Positions 35,680-48,217 of a stretch of DNA of 64,000 nt are shown here, piece by piece. This DNA is from Rhabditophanes sp. KR3021 (Eukaryota > Nematoda > Chromadorea > Rhabditida > Alloionematidae): positions 4,216,001 to 4,280,000 of the forward strand of contig CAUJLY010000003.1 in assembly GCA_963281155.1 (NCBI GenBank), given 5' to 3'. The translations under genes and the position numbers were made by a program. The notes beneath the pieces were generated by a model. The model was not told where the DNA came from and ran no database searches. It saw nothing but the letters and a program-made list of their open reading frames with translations. Within the stretch, counting starts at the first letter, position 1, and each line of letters begins with the position of its first letter.

Positions 35680-36687
35680 ATGGGTGAAATTTACATTAAG
35701 CGCCGTACACGTGTTCCTTGGAACTTCTTTAAAAAGAGCGACTCTCGAAGTCAATCTTCTAGCAGCGATTCATCTGCTCAAACTTCCACTAGCTTATCCT
35801 CCACAATTGGCCAAGCTTCTTCTAGAGCTCCAATCAAAAAAGTTAGCTCTCCTACAAGAAAGCCAACTCCATGTTCGGTTCCGCAAGAAAAGTCTACCCC
35901 TTCAGCAAGTTCCAATCAAACTTCAATTACTGCATCTAATTCAAATGAACACTACCAGTGTCTTGAAAATTGCATTAAGCCTGCTGATAAGAAATCTGCC
36001 ACATCCTCTTCAAACAGCACTTTTTCAAGCTTCAAGTCATCTGCAAAATTCTCTAACAACACTTCCAACTATTCTAATTTGAGTGATGTAAGCGTGTTAA
36101 CTCCACCAAGTTACAGTGTTTTGGAAAATTCTGAAGGAGAAATGATTAATGAAAAAGAAGGTGTTATCTGGCCTCATAGACCAAATAGTGGTTACCACTC
36201 TTTGAAGGAGTACAAAAAAAGAAAAGCCAGAGTCAGACAAATCATAAAAAGACGTGAAGAAAAGGAAGAGAAAGCTGCAACCGCTACAGCTGGCAACGCT
36301 AAACAAGTTATTGAAAAGGATGCTCCTAAAATTAAGGAAGACAAGAAAGATGTACTTACAAGTGGTGACAAGAACAAATTTTTATCCTTCAAGAAACAAC
36401 AACCCTATGAATATGTTGGCCTTAAAAAGGAAGATGATATCAAGAAGTTGATTGCTCAAAAGAATATCTTCTACTTATTTTACGAGCATCCCCAAGACTA
36501 TTCCTCAGTTCCTTTTGCTATTGTTTTGAAAGTTGCTTATTATGACGAAAATGTTAAAAAGGTAAGATAATTGTTTCAAAAGTCTAGTATAATCAAATAA
36601 TTATCTTTTTAGACAATAGTCAAGGTTATTGGTGAAAAAAAGAAAAATCACTTGGTTTCTTTTTTTGAAAAGAACGAAATCCGTTAA
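35680..36687 (+). CDS. orphan Ser-rich protein with weak C-terminal SH2-like segment
   Basis: Exons 35680..36561 and 36613..36687 join in phase 0 to give 318 residues. The start MGEIYIKRRTRVPWNFF was chosen because it is the first ATG after a TATA box; a TTG further upstream is in frame. Residues about 20-150 are Ser/Thr-rich low complexity. About 180-235 is highly charged (KKRKARVRQIIKRREEKEE). The C-terminus (IFYLFYEHPQDYSSVPFAI, VLKVAYYDENVKKTIVK) follows the pattern of an SH2 core strand (FLVR.S....p..L.V) but lacks the phosphotyrosine-binding Arg. I do not recognise the gene; it is probably lineage-specific. An overlapping 145-codon frame at 35645-36082 is its shadow. Confidence 0.7.
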
Positions 36688-37660
36688 AGTAATGGAATTG
36701 AAAGGATAACGAATGTGAAATGACCTGTATTATTTGATCCACAATTTTAAAAGGCATACTCATATCTAACAACATTTATGTTTATAGCTTTTTCGTATGT
36801 GTTTGATAATTATTTTAAAACTTTATATAAATATATCACTAGTAAAAGTACTAAAATGGAAGAAATATCTTAATTATGAAAAAAATGACCTTGACAGATT
36901 CGTCATCATAATGTTACTATTTTTAATCTTGTATTTTTAAAATAAACAGTTTAATAAATAACAATCAAAGAAGAAACAAACTTGTTTCAGGATAAATGTA
37001 ATGTTTGTTCATTTAACAGGTATATTGATAATTTCCAACATATCCATAACTAAATCAGAAGCTAAAAGTCTGTGGATTCCGAATACACATAATTAGGATA
37101 ATTAGGGTAGTTGTTGATATTTTGTTTTACAATTATAATACTTCATCTAGAAACAATTAGTTTCGACAAAAAGTAATTTATTGTCTCAACAATCATTTTG
37201 TTCAATCCCTCGCTCCATTTTAAAAGATTTTAACGTTATTGGTTATGCACTATTCATTTGCAAGTACGATGTGCACAATTAAATAAATACAATAATTTTC
37301 TTACAAAATGATTAACAACGAATCCAAAGAATATCATTGTTTTAACGTCCATTACTCTCGCCCCTAACTTTTATCTGATGATTTCTTTATGAAAATCATA
37401 GTTTGTTATCCTTTCTCTTCGACGACTATCTCCTGCCAACTTACTTATTCTTTCATTAAACAAATATCATCCCTTCCTTTTATTACAGATATCTCTTTTC
37501 GCCTAATTTCGAATATTATTAACAATTTCTTTTAATTATACCTGATCTCACTCTTAACAAATATTAACATTAAGTGTTTTTATTTTTAGTTTTATTAATT
37601 TATGCAAATATTATTTTGTTAATACATACATGCTTATGATTTTCTAACTATTTATTGATA
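36688..37660. other. intergenic, about 1 kb
   Basis: AT-rich spacer between the orphan gene and AGMO. The stretch 37320-37480 is richer in C and T than its surroundings. No open frame is supported. Confidence 0.5.
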
Positions 37661-39947
37661 ATGAATCCGGCAAATTTAACCAACGATCTCTTATCAATTG
37701 TAAATGAAACTCTTTTGGGTAATTCAACGGAAAAGCCATGGTTAGATAAAATCTTTACTAATACATCTTTTGGTCACCGTTTGTTGGAAAGGTTGACATT
37801 TACCAACTTCCGCCATTCACTTTATCTCATTTCTCCATATGAATCGGCCGTTGGCACAGTTGAAGAAGTACCAAATTATAACATAGAAGTGGCGGCATGG
37901 TGGACAACATTAATATTTATTGAATTCATCATTTTATATTTTCAACATCATGAAGATAGATTTGCTTTAAATGATTCAATTGTTTCAATCTCAGCTGGCA
38001 TGTTATCTCAATGTTTTAAATTTGGAGGTAGAGCTCTAGCTATATTTGCATATGTGTTTGTGTGGAATAATTGCAGAGTACTAGAACTACCTTGGGAATC
38101 GCCATGGACGTGGATATTATGTCTATTTACGCAAGATTTTATGTATTACTTGGGACATCGAGCTGTTCATGGTAAATAAAAATATATTAATTTCGACATC
38201 ATTATTTTTATTATTTAGAAGCAGGTTTTTTTTGGGGCTTGCATTCAATTCATCATTCATCCGAATATTACAACTTTTCCACCGCATTAAGGCAAGCTGC
38301 AATACAAGATGCAGGATTAGCGTTTTATGATGTCCTTCAAGCTTTCTTTATTCCACCACCAATTTTCTTAGTCCATAGATATTTCAGTGAAATATTTCAG
38401 TTTTGGATGCATACAAGCGTAAGTCAAAAAAATATAAATAAACAAATATTTATTATTATTGACGTTATTTTCATGATAATTATGCTGATGATTATTTTAG
38501 TTACTGGGAACATTAGGACCTTTAGGAATAATTTTTAATACTCCATCATATCACAGAGTTCATCACGGAAGAAATCCTTATTGTATTGATAAAAATTACG
38601 GCGGTGTATTTATTATTTGGGATAAAATGTTCCACACATTTGAACCGGAAAGAGAAGATGATCTACCTGTTTATGGACTAGTTAAAAAGTTTGTTTAATT
38701 TTTAAAAAATATTAAGACCATTCATATTCTTTTGAGTAATTCAAATACTTAAAAGTTATTTATGGTTGTTGACTGGAAGGTTAGGATGGTGAACAAACCC
38801 TCCAAATTTCTCTTCAACACATTTTAAAGTCACCAAAATACCTTAATGTGAAAGGAGTTATTTTTTGATTGAACGCATCCAACTAAAAAGGCACTGCAAA
38901 ATATATCACCTTAGGGATTATAGAAAAAACTCGTAATTTATGTGTAATGATTATGTAATTGTTTCAGTGAAGATACTTTTAACCAATTATATCTCCAATT
39001 CCACACTATTTTTGACATGTTGTGGTTTAAAGGTCAAATGAAAAACGAAAAAGATGAACAAATTTTTCCTGGAATAATTAACAAAATTAAGGCAGCTCTT
39101 TTTCCTCCCGGTTATTTTCCCGGAACACAGGTTGTTTTATTCTTCCATTGGTATTCAATGAAAAATCCTAGTGAAAATGTTCCGGAGGTATCGTTTTTGT
39201 TAGTCATAAAGATGTTAATTAGTTTTTATAGATTCAAAAACCAGTAACAAAATACAATCCACAAATTCCTTCTTGGCTGAAACTTTATTGCTTGTCTCAT
39301 TTTGTTCTTTTATTGTGCATTTTTATGCACTTTGATTATGATAGGTTGACTTTGTCATATCATGATTTTATTTTGAGGCTAGCCTACTTTGTTGTTTCAT
39401 TTCAAATGTTTGGAGCATTCTTTGATAATGTGTATGTTAGTGGGTGTATTAAAGATGTGTCTGACTATTATATTTTAGATGGTATGCAAACTTCATTGAA
39501 ATATTTAGATGCACCGGGGTGTTAATTTATTATGTGTTCAAGATATTAGATCCAATTGGCCCAAATTCAAGTCGTATTTTTATCATGACAGTATTCGGAA
39601 TATCCCTTTTAATGTGGATCGGGTATTCATTTGAACAATGTAAAGATAGAATGATTAAAAAAAAGGAAAACAGTGCAAGAACAACATTTTCAATTACTGG
39701 GAAGTGTGTTGTTTTTGACATTGATCAAAACGGATGGAGTGGTAAACAAAAACAGGTTACGCCGCAGTTTAAAAGTGAGATAGCTTGGAACGATGATATG
39801 GAGCTGCCGTTGGAAATAAAATTAGAGGCAACTAAAGAGATTAATCAGGATCAAAATGAATTACAGGGTAACAATAGTATAAGTATAAAAGTAGATAACA
39901 TGGAAGATGATTATCCTGATGAACCATCGCCGCCATCTAAAAAATAA
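37661..39947 (+). CDS. AGMO: alkylglycerol monooxygenase
   Basis: Six exons (37661..38171, 38219..38418, 38501..38688, 38968..39187, 39232..39431, 39479..39947) close in phase to give 595 residues. This tetrahydrobiopterin-dependent membrane enzyme cleaves the ether bond of alkylglycerols. The eight-His di-iron motifs of the fatty-acid-hydroxylase family are visible: HRAVHE (split by intron 1), HSIHHSSEYYN and HRVHHGRNPY. Hydrophobic segments flank them (WWTTLIFIEFIILYF, and near the C-terminus IFIMTVFGISLLMWIGYSF). Exon 5-6 joining restores NVWYANFIEIFRCTG. The protein is about 150 residues longer than human AGMO; the last 90 residues are hydrophilic with an acidic Pro-rich end (PDEPSPPSKK). 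The cofactor-recycling enzyme QDPR lies 7 kb away, probably by coincidence. Confidence 0.92.
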
Positions 39948-40088
39948 ATTATTTGAGTAACTAAAATCATTAATGTAAAAAATATTTCAATTAAGTAGAG
40001 TAAAATAAACTATAAATTAAATTTTATAATAAAAAGTTTCTTTCAAAAAGTTTCTTATTAAAATGTTTCTTATTAAGATGTTTGATGT

Positions 40089-42886
40089 TTAAATACACCC
40101 GCGTTGATATTCCAACTTTAATTTTTTAAAGTATTTCACAATGTTAGCATCATTCTCCGGAGATCTTTCCAAAGCAAGTCCTCTTTTTACACGATGTGCC
40201 AATTGAATGATTCTCTTTTTGTACAAGTTGTCCTCGTCAATCTTTTCCTCCCGAACATCAACTTCTCTGATTTTGAAAGCCAACTCTCTAGCAGAGGTTA
40301 TTACTTCCTGAGGAAAATGGCAAGCTTGAGCTAGTTCAAATCCAAATAACGGCCCCATGTATTGTCCTTTTTGGATTGAGTGCGATGCTTTTAATACAGA
40401 TTCTCCATTTACGATGAGTTCTTCTGCTGGAAAGTGAAAGTTTTCTATGGAGGAAAAGGTAAGTGATAATTTGCTTAAATTCAAGAAGTGAGTTGCAAAA
40501 ATGACAAATGCGCGGCTATTAATGAGTTCTTCGATCATAGAGAAACAAATAGCTAGTCCTTCTTCAGTAGATGTACTTCTCCCCAGTTCATCAATTGCAA
40601 TCAAAGAGTGTTGATCGGCATACTTTAAAATAGGGGCTAATTCACTCATTTCAATAGCGAATCCTGATAATTTAGCAGTCAAATCATCGTTGTGTCCAAC
40701 TCTTGAAAATATTCTCTTGATAATTGGAAAGGTTGCAAATTCAGCTGGAACCATGCAACCAGTCTGAGCCAATATTTGAAGAAGGCAAACCTGTAAAATA
40801 TTAAATATTAGTAATCTAAATAAATGTTTTATATTTTTTATTATTTGTTCCACTACAGGAGGGTGTATCAGCTATTCTTTAATACTTTGAACATGCAAAA
40901 TATAAATACTAGCTGCAAGGCGCTTTACATGTTTTGGACCAAATTTAATTGCTAAAGTTATCCCTAATTTACCTGCTTCATATAGGTCGTTTTGCCTGAC
41001 TAAAATAGATATTGTGTTATTAAGTAAATAAGAGGAATACCATATTGGGACCAGTAATGATCATAAAACGAGATTCTTGAGAAATGTAAATATCATTGGG
41101 TATGATATCTGTCTTGTTGTCCAGAAGCGGATGTCTGCTTTGGCCCAAAATCATGTAAGTGGCAAAATTTGGTTTTACAGTTAGCACAATAGTTGAATAA
41201 AAAGCCATAGAAGAAAGGAAATCTATTTGAGAAATAAATTCAGCAACATTGTAAAGGCATGAAATATTTTTCCTTAAATTGTTGAGCAGGTTGTTGACTA
41301 TTGCATCACTCGCAACCAGTATTTCAGATGCTATCAAATCCAGTCTATCTTTAAGTCTCAACATTTGTCTTGATGTGAAAAGAACGGATGTTTTGTTTTT
41401 GGTAACATTTAGAAAGTTTGATGGAATCACAATTTGTTTAAGGGCATCAACTATGGAAACTGAGTAGTGGAAGCCTCGAGATTGATTGAAGACTAGTTTA
41501 CCTCCAGATACAAGGGGTAGTTCTTCTTTGGACAATTCCTGAGCACTTATAATTAATTCTTCATAACCCTTGCGAGTAACTTCCAACAATTCATTGTCAT
41601 CTTTTACAGCATACAAAATTCCACTTTTATTGATAAAAATGTTGGTGTTCTTCTTATCGCTATAACTGAGATCTAATCGAGCACTAACCATTTCTTGAAT
41701 TTCTCCCAATCTTACATCATCGAGATGATGCTTGCCCTCAGTGATAATTGAAGATGTCATAGTACTAATAACAGTTCTAAGAAAATCGACATGTTCCAGA
41801 GTTTTTTTTAAATGAATGATTTCTTGAATTTTTCTTTTTGTATTGGCTTTCTCATATACTCTATCTATATGAACACAGATAGCAATTAAGTACTCGGTCT
41901 CTTGGACCTTTAACAAATGCCCCCGAATTTTGTGGAGCAATCCTTCGTTTGCTTTTAATTCATCGAGAACTTCAAATCTTCGAACTAGCAATTCTGGATC
42001 ACAACTGGGTTGCAGTAAATTGGCTTTCAATGTCCTGGATCCACCATCAGTCAAGCAATTATTGACAGTCGTATAAAGAGATTTATAACCAATCCCATTC
42101 TTATCTGAGCTTTCTCCCTTATTTGGCTTCTTTATAACTTCCAAGTTTCTGAGTGTATTTAAGTCAATTATACAACGATCCTCTAGTGACTCATAAACAA
42201 CCTTCAATGATCCTCCAGAAAATGACAAATTCTGAATTTGTTCCACATACTTTAAAATACAATAACTAGCAGCAAGTGAAAGGAACTTGTTCATGACACT
42301 ATCATCTAAGTTGGAAGCTTCCTCCGCAGCCAATGTTTTAATTAGATGGCATCCACGAGAATCATCAAAAAACTTTCGCTGAATTGTGTTGATTTCCACA
42401 GATGAGCAACTGTCTTTTATTGCTTCAATTAAAGAATCAGCATTATCATTATTGATATCTGGTAAAATAACCTAAAACATGGTAATTAAAATTAGAATAG
42501 TTGAGACATACCTCAATCGGATCTATGATACTCAACCTGATCTTTAAAATGGCAAATGTTGGCGTATCAATGAATTGGCAAAGAGTTAAAACTGGAGATC
42601 TCACATCAATATATGCCATTCCTAGCTCAAATTTATCAGCTGATCTTCCACGAAATAGTGAAACGATTGTGTACGTATTCAATGTGTTATTATTGGCCAT
42701 ACTTATTGTTGACTTGTTACCTCTAACTACTTTTGTGTTATATTTAGGCTGACCATTTTTCAAACTTGGAAGTGTTGTGATGTCCAAGTTGATACCCGTG
42801 ATTCCATGACTATTCTGTCTTGTGAGAGGATTCGTAGAAATCGCACTCCAATCTAGATGATTGGAGGATCTTTTGAGATGATTCAT
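40089..42886 (-). CDS. msh4: meiotic MutS homologue 4
   Basis: Four exons (42512..42886, 41041..42471, 40973..40999, 40089..40790) close in phase to give 844 residues, close to C. elegans HIM-14 (842). MSH4 with MSH5 stabilises crossover intermediates in meiosis and does not repair mismatches. The Walker A motif GPNM|SGKTTYMKQ is assembled across a junction, with the last nine residues on a 27-nt micro-exon. Walker B is IAIDELGRST at about residue 678, followed by FATHF. The lever and clamp region (SLYTTVNNCLTDGGSRTLK) is typical of MutS domain III. The N-terminal mismatch-binding domain with its Phe-x-Glu motif is absent, as expected for MSH4. It is divergent from the kinesin, 777 bp apart. 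Confidence 0.95.
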
Positions 42887-43400
42887 GTTGCTTGAATAAA
42901 TTTGATGATCCTGTTAAGTGCTGACCATCTCAATAAAGTTTCGAAGCGATTAATTGGGAGAACGTTTGTTTTGGCGGATGCAACATTTGAATACTACTTA
43001 TACTATGCAATGGCATATAGTGAATTATTAGTATTGTAACGAAACTTTAAAACAACGATCATTTGAAAACAAATAAAATACTATTCGTCCTCAAGTTTCA
43101 TTCAATAAATTAAATAATTAAGACCATCATTGTAATTACATTCTTATTGATGCAATCAAGAAAATGCTTGTTTTCTTTTGAATAGCAGCTCACATATCAA
43201 ATAATTTAATGGTTTTTGTATTGTACATAACTCGCGTCAAAATATGATTTTATTAAATTTTATTTAAAAGCTGTTAAAAAGCCGGTGTAATGTTTGGCAA
43301 ACATTTCTTTAAAACATATGAATAAGTCAGAATAATAACAACTTCCAAATTTTACTTGAGTACTTATAAAGATAAATATTTTTTTGACACTATTTTCTTT

Positions 43401-43476
43401 TATTTGTTGGTTGTCATTGTTTACCTTTATGTATAGGTTGCCATTGTTTACTTTTATTTGTTGATTGCCATTTTTC
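43401..43476. repeat. 27-bp tandem repeat, about 2.8 copies
   Basis: Copies start at 43401, 43428 and 43455 (TATTTGTTGGTTGTCATTGT, TATGTATAGGTTGCCATTGT, TATTTGTTGATTGCCATTTT), 190-260 bp upstream of the kinesin ATG. Confidence 0.75.
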
Positions 43477-43652
43477 AAATCATATTTAAAACTAAAGGCC
43501 TTTCTTTTATTGCAATTTCCTGTCATCTTGCAACGACATGATGTTGTTAGTAAACAAATATGCGCGGCTTTTCCCATTCAAACAAGTCCATTTTTGTATA
43601 TCCGTTTTTTGTGTAATCTTCTTGTATTGATTTTAATATTAAAGACATTAAA

Positions 43653-43659
43653 TTTTCAG
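43653..43659 (+). promoter_or_regulatory. probable spliced-leader acceptor of the kinesin gene
   Basis: TTTTCAG four bases before the ATG at 43664, the perfect nematode acceptor consensus. Confidence 0.6.
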
Positions 43660-43663
43660 AGAC

Positions 43664-46600
43664 ATGTCATCTGTATTTAAAACGCCTAAATTGCCAAGTT
43701 CTGCTAAAAAGAATAAGGCATTATCAAGATCGACTTCGGAGAAAAACTTGCATGCTGAAGAATACAAGCAAAAAACTCCCAAACGAAGTCTTAACTACCT
43801 GGATATTTCATCGCTGAATGGAAGAAAAAGGCAGGATACATTGTCAAATATTCAAGTTTCCTTGAGGATTAAGTTCTCTAAAAATACTCTCAGTGAAGAA
43901 GGGATCGAAATTGAAAGTGGAGAAACGGATATTCTCAAAATAGAACATGCTTCAAAATATATGGCCTTTGAATTTGCGAATATCTTTAAAGAAGAAGATA
44001 GTCAAGAAATGGTCTATAATGGCACAGCTAAAAGACTTGTACAAGAAGCAATTGAAGGGTTCTCAGTTTGTGTGTTTGCTTATGGGCAGACTGGATCTGG
44101 AAAAACCTATTCTATTTCTGGAAATAATGAAAATACAGGCAAGGCTAATAAATTCCGCATCTAAAAACGTTATTAAATTTTAGGTCTGCTTCCAAGATTT
44201 TGTTTCGATTTGTTTGACAAACTTTCGGTGAGTGGTGGTACAATGGAAGCCTGTTATTATGAAGTTTACAATGAAAAGGTATTTGACCTTCTGAGTGATA
44301 ATAAGATTCCACTCAAAATAAGAGGAACTGATGCAGCATACATCTCAAATTTAACATGGATTGGAGTTAGAAAAATAGAAGACCTAAACTACATACGCGA
44401 GGAAGCATCCCTTAAGCGTGCTACCACTTCAACTGCCATGAATGAAAGAAGTTCTCGAAGCCATGCAGTATTTTGTCTTAGAATACGACAAAATTTGTTA
44501 CTTGAAAGTGCTGAGACCGGGGAAAAAACTTCGAGTCCAATGATCTCAAACTGTTATTTCGTAGATTTGGCAGGATCTGAAAAAGCAGATGACGTTTCAA
44601 ATGATCACATGGAAGAAACGAAGAATATCAATAAATCCTTATCGTTTCTTAAGAGTGTAATATTTGCTTCTGCTGAGTCGAAGGACTATATTGGATTCAG
44701 AGATTCAGTCTTGACCAGATTGTTAAAAGAATGCTTCGGTGGGAATTGCAAAACCGTTTTGCTTGCTACAATTGCTCCTGATGTTAAGCACAGAAGTGTG
44801 TCGCTAAGTACTTTGCGTTTTGCCTCCAAAGCTGCACTGGTTGAACAAAAGCCATTTGTAGGCGCTGATCTCCTAGCAATGCGTTTTAAAGAATTAATGG
44901 AGGAAAACCAAGTCCTTAAAAAACAAATTAATAATGACTCAAGACTATCGTCAGACGATAGAAAAGTTGGTGTTGTTGATTACATACAACCTAATGTGCC
45001 ATGTTATGTTGCACTAAATTCGGATTCTGCTTTGTGTTACTGGAAATCTATTGAAGGTATTACAGAATTCGGACTGGCTGGTGCTAGTGGTAGTTGTTGC
45101 TCAATAACAGTGTGTGGTGAAGAACATTTTTTAAATGTTTTTGAAGATTACGTTATATTCAAAAACGGGGAACTGCTTGAAGCAAATTCAACTTATTTGC
45201 TAAAACATGGTGATAGAGTAGTAATTGGTGGACAACACTTTTTATTAATGGTACTTGCAAACGATGGTGGGGAAAAAGACTTATTTACATTTGAAGAGGC
45301 CAAGTTGGAACATGCGACTAGCATAATTTCTACCAAATATAAACATGAAATGGAAGAAGAAAAGAAAAAATTTGAAGGTTCCGCAAAGCAGTTGCAAGAT
45401 GAATTAAAAAAGGAGATAGAAGACACGCGTTTCCTTTATGAAGAAAAATTGAAAAATGTAATGGTAATCGAAGCACGAACAAGACAAGAAGCTGCCGAAA
45501 AGTGTAAAGACTTATTGGATGAGTTAGCTGTCAAACAGCAATTTCAGCGTGATCTTGAGGAAGCATACATGAAATTGGAAACGGATTTTCATTCAAGTAT
45601 CCTAAAACAAGAAGATCCTCTGACGATCGAAGGGAGAGCCTTGTGTAATATGGCAAAATACGATGTTAAGATGACAAATATTTTGTTGCAACAATGTCAG
45701 AAGCATCAAATATTTGCATTTTGTCTAATTCAAAAGGACTTGAATTATAATTTCATAATACACTTAAAAAACATTAAAGAAGAAATGTTTGCTGAATTGT
45801 CATTTGGAGAATTTCAAGCTGTGAAATATCATCTATTTGATGCTTATGCTAGTTCTGGAAGTGACAAAAAGTTCGCCGATAGATTCGAATCGATCTTTTA
45901 TAGTCACAACTACCCATGGAAAAAAAGACAAGTTATGATGGAGTCCGGATTGCTGTCAGTCGCTGTTTGCAATTCAGTAAGAAAAACAGCTGAGAGAAGA
46001 AGGAGTTCAGCTTCTTTTGTTAGAAAGACTCTATCAAGTCGGAGATCCACATTGACTGCAATTTTGGAACAAGAAAATGATGATAATGAATGTTGTGACG
46101 ATTTAAGAGATCCCATATTCAGGCAAAAGATGGCTATGTATTCTTCAATATTTGATAATTCTCAAATAAACTCCACCAAGGTTATCTCCTATGTTGTAAA
46201 TCATTTGCTCTCAATACAAATGATTGTTAAAGACTTAAAAGGGATGTTAAAAAGTGACCAAAAATATCTATCGAGCAGCAGTGAAGTTCTCAATTTTTGG
46301 TGTAAAATCGAAATACTAAACAGTTTCCGAATTCTTCTTAAGTTGGATGAAAATGTATTTAATGGTGACTACTTGATTACAATCGAAGGGTATATTTCCG
46401 AAATCATGGAATATACAAAAAACTTCATTAGTTGTATAACAAGTAGTAAATTGGATCTTCAAAAAAAAATACCATTAGCATCTATCGAAGACAAACTTAA
46501 TGAGCTTATGGTGCAATTCGGATCGTACTCTAGTTGCCGCAAAGTGTCTGGAAAAGAACTCTATGAATGCGTTGAAAGAAGCAACTACTTTTTGATGGGA

Positions 46601-47017
46601 TTCAAAGATGGAATTGAGGAATTTGATCGGATGATGGATAGTTCAATGGCTTTCACAATACTAAACAGTCATGGAGCTTTTGAAATCGTTAAGGATCTGA
46701 AAGTAATTATTAATTACGCTAGATCAGAATTAGTTAATGATGAAGAGAGCGACTTTTCACCCTACTTTCTTGAAGCAATCTCTGGAATCATGAATTTGCA
46801 AAGAATGCTTTTTACAAATTTAAGTAGTGTAACAGGGAGCCTTGTGTATCAAGCAATGGACTTGTTGGAATCATTTACAGAACTTGTGAGTGATGATTCA
46901 AATTGCGAAAGTTTTCAGGAAATCATCAAAGGATTAGAACAAGTGATCGAAAATATTAAGGAAAAACAACAAAAAAAGAAATCATCGGCAAACGTTATAA
47001 AAGAACAAACTAATTAA
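43664..47017 (+). CDS. kinesin-3-like motor with FHA domain
   Basis: Exons 43664..44138 and 44184..47017 give 1102 residues. The motor domain occupies about residues 60-375: P-loop GQTGSGKT (141-148), switch I NERSSRSH (about 245-252), switch II VDLAGSE (about 285-291) and NINKSLSFL. A forkhead-associated-type segment follows at about 432-514 (ITEFGLAGASG, GEEHFLNVFED, LKHGDRVVIGGQHFLL), then a coiled coil to about 630 and an uncharacterised helical tail. Motor plus FHA places it in or near kinesin-3 (KIF1/KIF14/KLP-6 group), but the N-terminal motor strands are divergent and no PH or C1 domain is visible. The intron is GC-AG (ACAG|gcaagg); no GT donor fits, and the join restores ENTGLLPRF. 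Cargo unknown. Confidence 0.9.
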
Positions 47018-47423
47018 CTAAAATATTGCTTTTTAACTAATTATATTTTGACTGCATTATTTCGATAAATATTATATTTGTCTTTTCGAAAAATATCTAA
47101 GTAGTACCTGTTTCATATCAATTTAAAAGAGTTTTTATATACACAAATTTTGTTATCAAGTTTTGAGTTCAAGCAATCAAATATTTTCATCTTAAACAAT
47201 TAACTATTAATGCATATAAAATGCAAAGATTTTGACGTATTTGCAAAAAATAAATATGTATTGCCTCAGTAATAATCAGGATTTGCCAATCAAAATTTTA
47301 CTACTTTCTATATTACATGGATCTCTAGGTAATTTGGCTGATTGGATATTTTCGGCTGAAGGAATCTTAATATTAAGTATTAGGGTCTTTTTTTAAGTTT
47401 CCTATGATAAATTATGTGATACA
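47018..47423. other. intergenic
   Basis: AT-rich downstream region of the kinesin gene; nothing coding seen. Confidence 0.5.
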
Positions 47424-48217
47424 ATGGATCAACTTTTCTATGATATTTCTATACTCGGAACAGTTATGGAGATGTCAGTATATTATTCTTTCCGACAACA
47501 TGCTTCACCACAGTTTTTTGGATTAAGTTTCGTCATTTATTTAGCATCTTGGGTCTGTCATTGCTTATATAAGTTTGATTAATAATGATTTAATTTTAAA
47601 TTGCATTGCAAATATCATATCTGGAGTAAATCATTTTTGTATTTCCTTGCAAATTATGTATCTGCTATAAGTTTAAGGAGTCAACAAGCATCAATCATTT
47701 TGTATAACCATACTCCTTTAACAATAACAGGTGTCTTCACAACAATATTGGCAAATAAGACCTGATAGTCCAAAATATCTTTATGTATTCAAAGATGATA
47801 TTAAGGGTGTTACAAAAGCTTTAAAATATTATCAAGGAGATGACATAAATATTGAAAAAGTATTGGAAGATTTTAATGAGGATAATTTGTTAATAAAAGC
47901 AATTTGAATCAGAAATATTTACAACAATTATTGTAATACCCGAATTATCATGTATAATATTTATACTAGTCAATATTATATGCCCGGAATCTGCTACAAA
48001 TGGTATATCAAAAATATTACTTCCTTCCATATGTTTTGGTTTAGGCATAGCTTCTATCTTTCTACTGCCTATTTATAGTATCATTGGTATATATTTGTAT
48101 ATACTAGACCTGGTTCTTATTGTAACTGTCGCTTTATTATTTAAGGAAATAAGGCCAAAGTCCGTTGATTATTTCTTCAAGTTATTGTATCATGTTATGT
48201 ATATAATTTTAATGTAA
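47424..48217 (+). pseudogene. remnant of a nematode SLC2-type sugar transporter
   Basis: Three separated pieces. A short frame opens at the ATG at 47424 (52 codons, one hydrophobic stretch). 47731..47907 follows an AACAG acceptor-like site and reads RPDSPKYLYVFKDD and KALKYYQGDD, the post-helix-6 loop signature (PESPRYL) of glucose-type major facilitator proteins. It stops at TGA. A one-base frame change then gives 47912..48217, 101 codons of hydrophobic helices (PSICFGLGIASIFLLPIYS). Helix 4-5 material (SGVNHFCISLQIMY) lies between the first two in a broken frame. Helices before it and the C-terminal PETKG motif are missing. It is probably dead. Confidence 0.5.

Larger units (their letters stand above)
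42887..43663. promoter_or_regulatory. divergent intergenic region of msh4 and kinesin
   Basis: 777 bp between two oppositely transcribed start codons, so it should hold both promoters. It contains a 27-bp tandem repeat at 43401-43476. Frames in it (43260-43577 minus, 43465-43680 plus) translate the repeat or overlap the kinesin start and are not supported as genes. Confidence 0.5.

Noticed and set aside
35645..36082. 145-codon plus-strand frame
   Set aside because: Overlaps the orphan Ser-rich gene in another frame; Leu/Ser-rich shadow without its own promoter.
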